A stretch of DNA of 10,392 nucleotides from contig JALHEL010000120.1 in assembly GCA_022837205.1 (NCBI GenBank), forward strand, positions 1 to 10,392, written 5' to 3'. Both the position numbers and the translations under genes were made by a program. Source of the DNA: Leptolinea sp. Its GTDB lineage: Bacteria; Chloroflexota; Anaerolineae; Anaerolineales; Anaerolineaceae. The stretch's first letter is position 1, and every line of letters starts with the position of its first letter. Shown piece by piece: positions 7,163 through 10,392 of this stretch. The notes under the pieces are model-generated. The model did not search any database. It was given only the letters and a program-made list of their open reading frames with translations, and was not told the DNA's origin.

Positions 7163-9376
7163 TTTCATTAAGCTTAATTCAAACTGAAGCGATTTATGGG
7201 CATATGCCGAAAGTTGCTTCGAATCAATCCCGAACGGATAAAAAACCGTACCGGCGGCCCGCGCCAGCATTTCTCGATATTTTGATTTATCAATCTGATC
7301 CGGGGAAAGAGTTCCGGGACGATCCCAAGCATAAACATCATTTTTTGTATAAAGATAACGAATCTTTTGCCCCGGATCCGTGCGCTTTCCGGTCTGTTCG
7401 AACAATTGAAGCGCAGCCCGTACCGCTGCCGTCGGTGACTTATATAATTCCAAATCCCGGCTGATACGATTGGTCAGGACCAATGATTCCAACGGTATCC
7501 GATCCGAGTTGAGCTCATCCAAAGCATGGGTAAAGATTTTAAATGCGTCCGGCAAATAATCCGGGAGTTGGCGAGCATCAGTCGCTTTTGCCAGTAAATT
7601 TAACATATCCGTTTGGGTGTCAATTACCCAGCGCGGTAAATCCCGCCGCCGGGCTTCAATCCCCCGAATTTTCAGGCTTCCATCTTTAAATACACCGAAA
7701 TAGCGATTCGGCACCGGTTGATTATCATTCGTGCGGGACGGTAAAAATGCGATCCAACGAAAAATGCCGTCCAACGATATGATCATACCGGTTCTGCGAG
7801 AAATTTCATCCAGAACCGGCTGAAAATCCGCAACCGCCCGATAACCCGGCTGACGAATCCATAATGCATCGACAAACAAATGCAGCACTTCGAAACCGAA
7901 ATCTTCGCAAGCCTCTTTTGCTAACAACAGCGCCTCGCGGCCGCCGCGAGTGACCGCCTCATGTGCTTCGATTCGTCCGAATCGCGCATTCTTATAACCT
8001 AAAAATCCGAAGCAAACTACCAGCAGCCACTTCAAAGCAGAGGCTCTGGCGGTGTAACTCTTTGCGACAGTTCCTCCCTTATCCGGCATTTCCAACAGTC
8101 GTTGTTTTATTTTTACCCGCTTTTCATAAAGCGGTTTTAAAGTCAACGGAACAACACCCAGATTCGGACTGGAAGGTTTCAGCCCCTGAGGAAGCGGCAC
8201 TTCCGGAGAGATATTGCCGTTGATAATCACAGCGGGATACATCGACGTGAAATCAATTTGTGCCACGTCGCAATATAAACCGGTGCGCGGTTGATAAACC
8301 AGACCACCCCGGTCGGAGCGGATCAGATCCAGTCCTGTTTTTGTGAATTCCACCTGCTGCTTTTGCTCGGGAACCAGTACGTCTTCTTCCAGTGCCGTGA
8401 TCATTTGCATGGCGGAAATTCCCGATCCGGGCGATACACGTGAAGCCTGCTCAATCGGCAATGTCGTTACCCGTGCCGATTCCAATGTCCCGGCCATCCC
8501 GTAATCTTTCCACATAATCGCATTGCGAACATCGATATGGCAGCGACCGAATAAATGCGCTTCCCGTCCCCGATATACAATTTGGCCGTATGAAAAATAA
8601 GTTATTTCTTTTTTCCAACGAAGCTTTCGTTCCGGGTCTCGATTAAAATTCAGCGGAATTCCCGTTTCCTGTTCCCACTGCAATAACAACGGGAACAACC
8701 AGTCATCGCCCCATTGGGTTTCCACAATATCCGGATCGGTTGCTGCTATCAATGCGTTCAGATGCTCCAAAAGAAGTGTCGGTTCCCGTAAACAAATTGT
8801 TTGTTTATGGCCGCGGCGGTCGCATATTTTTAGCATTTCCGGTTTCTTTCGGATCGGATCACAGTCGGGCGCAATTTCAAGGATTCGTAACACGGGGTGC
8901 AGAGGCGTAATATCCCAACGGCTGTTAAGCACTTTTAACATTTGAATCAAACCGCTTTCAGATTCGTATAATAAATCACAAAACGCCATCGGGAAAGTTT
9001 GGTAAAGAGCGGCATGGTGAATATGTACGGCAAGATCGGCATTATAGTAAGTCAAATCGGGAAAATCTTTTTTAAGCTTTAAAAATGCTTGACGCTGATG
9101 AACAGGGTCGGCCATATCGACTTGTAATGCACATACCGGCTCGGTTTTAAAGACATCTTTTTTGCTGACACGTTGCATTGCAATCATGCCCGGCAGATGT
9201 TTCAGAAAGAGGCAGCACTGATGTAAACGCTTTGAATCTCCGGAAATATAAAATGTGATCGGCAATTGTTGTTTTAAACAAATCCGTTGATCATTTTCCA
9301 AAATAAACCAAAGCCGAACGCCGTCGTTCGCATCTTCATAAAGGTCAAGCAGCCAACCCCTGGCGTGCATTTGCAT
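7160..9376 (-). CDS. family B DNA polymerase, PolB2-like, altered active site
   Basis: This is a 738-residue polymerase-fold protein, numbered from ATG 9376. The N-terminal half matches the exonuclease region in layout, but the first motif (expected like FDIET) reads LRILEIAPD and the second (DPDIVETQWGDDWLFP) is also atypical, so proofreading is probably lost. Motif A DFTSMYP (375-381) is intact, with Asp375. The motif B region has Lys449 in KWLLVVCFGFLGYKNARFG, lacking the usual Asn and Tyr. Motif C, usually YGDTDS, reads FVDALW: Asp503 is kept but the second Asp is Leu505 (codon TTA). Disrupted motif C of this kind is, to my knowledge, typical of archaeal and bacterial PolB2, of which Sulfolobus Dpo2 is a damage-tolerance example. 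It is the last gene of a three-gene operon, 11 bases after the preceding stop. No clear ribosome binding site exists, so translation is likely coupled; TTG 9382 is an alternative start. Likely role: translesion or mutagenic synthesis, or a structural subunit. Confidence 0.88.
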   Translation of the reverse strand: MQMHARGWLLDLYEDANDGVRLWFILENDQRICLKQQLPITFYISGDSKRLHQCCLFLKHLPGMIAMQRVSKKDVFKTEPVCALQVDMADPVHQRQAFLKLKKDFPDLTYYNADLAVHIHHAALYQTFPMAFCDLLYESESGLIQMLKVLNSRWDITPLHPVLRILEIAPDCDPIRKKPEMLKICDRRGHKQTICLREPTLLLEHLNALIAATDPDIVETQWGDDWLFPLLLQWEQETGIPLNFNRDPERKLRWKKEITYFSYGQIVYRGREAHLFGRCHIDVRNAIMWKDYGMAGTLESARVTTLPIEQASRVSPGSGISAMQMITALEEDVLVPEQKQQVEFTKTGLDLIRSDRGGLVYQPRTGLYCDVAQIDFTSMYPAVIINGNISPEVPLPQGLKPSSPNLGVVPLTLKPLYEKRVKIKQRLLEMPDKGGTVAKSYTARASALKWLLVVCFGFLGYKNARFGRIEAHEAVTRGGREALLLAKEACEDFGFEVLHLFVDALWIRQPGYRAVADFQPVLDEISRRTGMIISLDGIFRWIAFLPSRTNDNQPVPNRYFGVFKDGSLKIRGIEARRRDLPRWVIDTQTDMLNLLAKATDARQLPDYLPDAFKIFTHALDELNSDRIPLESLVLTNRISRDLELYKSPTAAVRAALQLFEQTGKRTDPGQKIRYLYTKNDVYAWDRPGTLSPDQIDKSKYREMLARAAGTVFYPFGIDSKQLSAYAHKSLQFELSLMK

Positions 9377-9387
9377 AGACAAAACAG

Positions 9388-9735
9388 TTACGCATCAGCC
9401 TGATCCAGCGATTCAATCAGGTCGACCAAATCCGGGAATTCGGGAATTTCAGTCGAAACAGACGGCAATTCGATGCCGGCATGTTTACAGACCTCAGCCA
9501 ACGTTGCTTCATCACGCTGTACTCTTTTAAACATCTCCAAAAGCATGGAGATTAAATAAACATCCATCGGATAGAGGTTGCTGGCATAGGAAGATTCCGC
9601 GATATGAAGCCGCGAAAGATTAATGAGTTCCATCATTGCACGTTGATCTTCTTTCCGCAAAGCACGTGCAAATCGTCCTAACGCTTTCTCTTCCTCTATC
9701 CAAGTTTGCGTAGCAGATCGAATTGTCCTTCCCAT
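9388..9735 (-). CDS. small helical protein of the PolB2-type operon
   Basis: This 115-residue protein is predicted largely helical with no membrane segment. It opens MGRTIRSATQTWIEEEKALGR, followed by a basic-acidic helix (RFARALRKEDQRAMMELINL), a conserved-looking ASNLYPMDVYLISMLLEMFKRVQR segment, and an acidic Pro-containing tail. The opening MGRT and the SMLLE-x-x-KR pattern remind me of small proteins encoded beside PolB2 genes in haloarchaea; this is from memory and unchecked. AAGGAG (bases 9743-9748 on the minus strand) sits 7 bases before the ATG, a good ribosome binding site. The gene begins 21 bases after the RecA-like gene and ends 11 bases before the polymerase, so all three form one transcript. 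No enzymatic motif is visible; an adaptor or polymerase-binding role is inference from position only. Confidence 0.8.
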   Translation of the reverse strand: MGRTIRSATQTWIEEEKALGRFARALRKEDQRAMMELINLSRLHIAESSYASNLYPMDVYLISMLLEMFKRVQRDEATLAEVCKHAGIELPSVSTEIPEFPDLVDLIESLDQADA

Positions 9736-9756
9736 AAAATCGCTCCTTCCGCTGTT

Positions 9757-10347
9757 TCAAAACAACGACAATTGATCATCATTTGTTTCCGCTTTCTGTG
9801 ATATCTCCATAAGCTGAAAAGATTCATCCGCGGCTTTTTGCAGTCGCAACGGTAAATTGCTGCGGTCAAGAGCAATCGCCGGCAACGGTCGAATCCCAAC
9901 CAATACCGGGTTTTTTTGGCTCATTTTTTGCAGATGATCCAACGTGTCATCAAATAACCGTTCGGCTTCCTGTTTGGAAACGCTTTCGTCTAAGTATGTT
10001 GCCAATAAATCAAAGATCAGAATCGGCGTTTGAGATTGTCCGCGGTTCTGACCCAGCAGAGCTTCCGCTTGATAGCAGGTAAAAGCTCGAGACAAGTGGA
10101 TTCGCTGCATAGCGGTTGCCGGATCACGTGTCAACGGACGTAATTCTCTGGCAACCTGATACATATCGCTGCGATTCCCGCAGTCTAAAATCCGCACAGG
10201 ACCTCTCAATGCGAGCTTTGCGCAAATCTGCAGTAAAAGCCCGCTGGCGGCATGAGGCCCTTGAATAACCGTCAACCCATAAGGAAGCGGGGAACGCATA
10301 TTCCGAATCAGAATTTCAGATGTGCAAAAAGAAAGTTTTTGTTCCAT
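9757..10347 (-). CDS. RecA/RadA-like protein, degenerate Walker A, clamp-binding C terminus
   Basis: This 196-residue protein has the RecA/RadA core plan. A P-loop position GPHAASGLL (30-38) lacks the essential Lys-Thr. It continues with a strand RILDCGNRSDMYQVA (52-66), IHLSRAFTCYQAEALL (83-98), which closely resembles the ARAFNxxHQ stretch of RadA/Rad51, and a Walker B-like strand PILIFD (108-113). The loss of the P-loop lysine suggests a non-hydrolysing paralogue, as in ImuA- or RadB-like accessory proteins. The last five residues are QLSLF (192-196), an exact fit to the bacterial beta-clamp-binding motif QL[S/D]LF, on a charged flexible tail. It is the first gene of the operon, under an SOS-like promoter. 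ATG 10347 has no ribosome binding site and lies about at the predicted transcription start; ATG at codon 17 is the alternative. Likely role: an accessory factor bridging the sliding clamp and the polymerase. Confidence 0.82.
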   Translation of the reverse strand: MEQKLSFCTSEILIRNMRSPLPYGLTVIQGPHAASGLLLQICAKLALRGPVRILDCGNRSDMYQVARELRPLTRDPATAMQRIHLSRAFTCYQAEALLGQNRGQSQTPILIFDLLATYLDESVSKQEAERLFDDTLDHLQKMSQKNPVLVGIRPLPAIALDRSNLPLRLQKAADESFQLMEISQKAETNDDQLSLF

Positions 10348-10354
10348 ATTTCTG

Positions 10355-10382
10355 ATTATAGAACAAATATTCTATATGTCAA
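10355..10382 (-). promoter_or_regulatory. consensus sigma-70-type promoter of the polymerase operon
   Basis: On the minus strand TTGACA (10382-10377) and TATAAT (10360-10355) are both perfect consensus hexamers separated by 16 bases. Initiation would fall at about 10347-10349, on or next to the ATG of the RecA-like gene. The promoter is intrinsically strong and so is expected to need repression. Confidence 0.85.
10357..10376. promoter_or_regulatory. LexA/SOS-box-like inverted repeat in the promoter spacer
   Basis: TATAGAA (10357-10363) and TTCTATA (10370-10376) form a perfect 7-bp-arm inverted repeat with a 6-base spacer. The core GAACAAATATTC (10361-10372) matches the Gram-positive LexA box GAAC-N4-GTTC at 7 of 8 fixed positions. 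It fills the spacer between -35 and -10 and overlaps the -10, where a bound repressor would exclude polymerase. Identity of the repressor is inferred. Confidence 0.65.
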
Positions 10383-10392
10383 GGAATCAATC

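Noticed and set aside
7150..7464. Plus-strand open frame over the 3' end of the polymerase gene
   Set aside because: It begins in the terminator U-run region and is a shadow of the polymerase coding sequence; the peptide has no recognisable features.
9361..9376. Sigma-54-like -24/-12 element (TGGCGTGCATTTGCAT)
   Set aside because: The spacing between GG and GC is one base short of the consensus, and it lies inside the polymerase start region in the antisense direction.
7160..9382. Polymerase as a decayed pseudogene
   Set aside because: The frame is intact for about 740 codons with motif A and the conserved C-terminal regions present, and the odd motif C matches what I recall of PolB2 proteins.
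1..10392. CRISPR arrays, tRNA or rRNA genes, insertion sequences
   Set aside because: I saw no regularly spaced direct repeats, no cloverleaf with an anticodon arm, no rRNA-like sequence and no transposase-like reading frame.

Overview
The window is a gene-dense bacterial fragment of moderate-to-low GC: the left two thirds are AT-leaning, and the right-hand minus-strand genes are visibly more GC-rich in the lines I sampled. I see no tRNA, rRNA, CRISPR array or insertion sequence. Protein style (a UgpC/MsmK-type sugar-transporter ATPase, a TPR plus caspase-like protease) and a Gram-positive-type LexA-like box suggest a member of the Chloroflexota, perhaps Anaerolineae. That placement is inference, not proof.

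Region 1 (1-5713, + strand) looks like one four-gene operon with gaps of 4 to 24 bases. It encodes a soluble PAS-type histidine kinase whose reading frame is open to the left edge, an NtrC-like response regulator with no C-terminal helix-turn-helix and a GAFTNA loop in place of GAFTGA, a small two-pass membrane protein, and an 885-residue cytoplasmic TPR protein with a gingipain/caspase-like (clan CD) His-Cys dyad. Together they could form a signalling module that controls or feeds a protease.

Region 2 (5714-5985) holds no protein gene but a compact RNA gene. An extended -10 element is followed by about 180 nt that fold into a long closing stem, internal helices and a 3' side hairpin. The closing stem ends directly at a U-run. 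The architecture resembles 6S RNA, but family identity is unproven.

Region 3 (5986-7162, + strand) is a complete orphan ABC-transporter ATPase of the MalK/UgpC/MsmK type, followed by a strong intrinsic terminator. It converges with region 4.

Region 4 (7160-10382, - strand) is the most interesting part. It is a three-gene operon: a RecA/RadA-like protein without the Walker A lysine and ending in the beta-clamp-binding pentapeptide QLSLF, a 115-residue helical protein, and a family B DNA polymerase of PolB2 character. In the polymerase, the second aspartate of the catalytic motif C is leucine and the exonuclease motifs look degraded. Its promoter is a perfect TTGACA-16-TATAAT, with a 7-bp-arm inverted repeat resembling a LexA box (GAAC-N4-ATTC) filling the spacer. 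The start codon lies about at the transcription start, so the mRNA is probably leaderless. I read this as a DNA-damage-inducible, clamp-recruited tolerance or mutagenesis cassette, analogous in layout to the ImuA-ImuB-DnaE2 mutasome but built on a PolB2-type polymerase.
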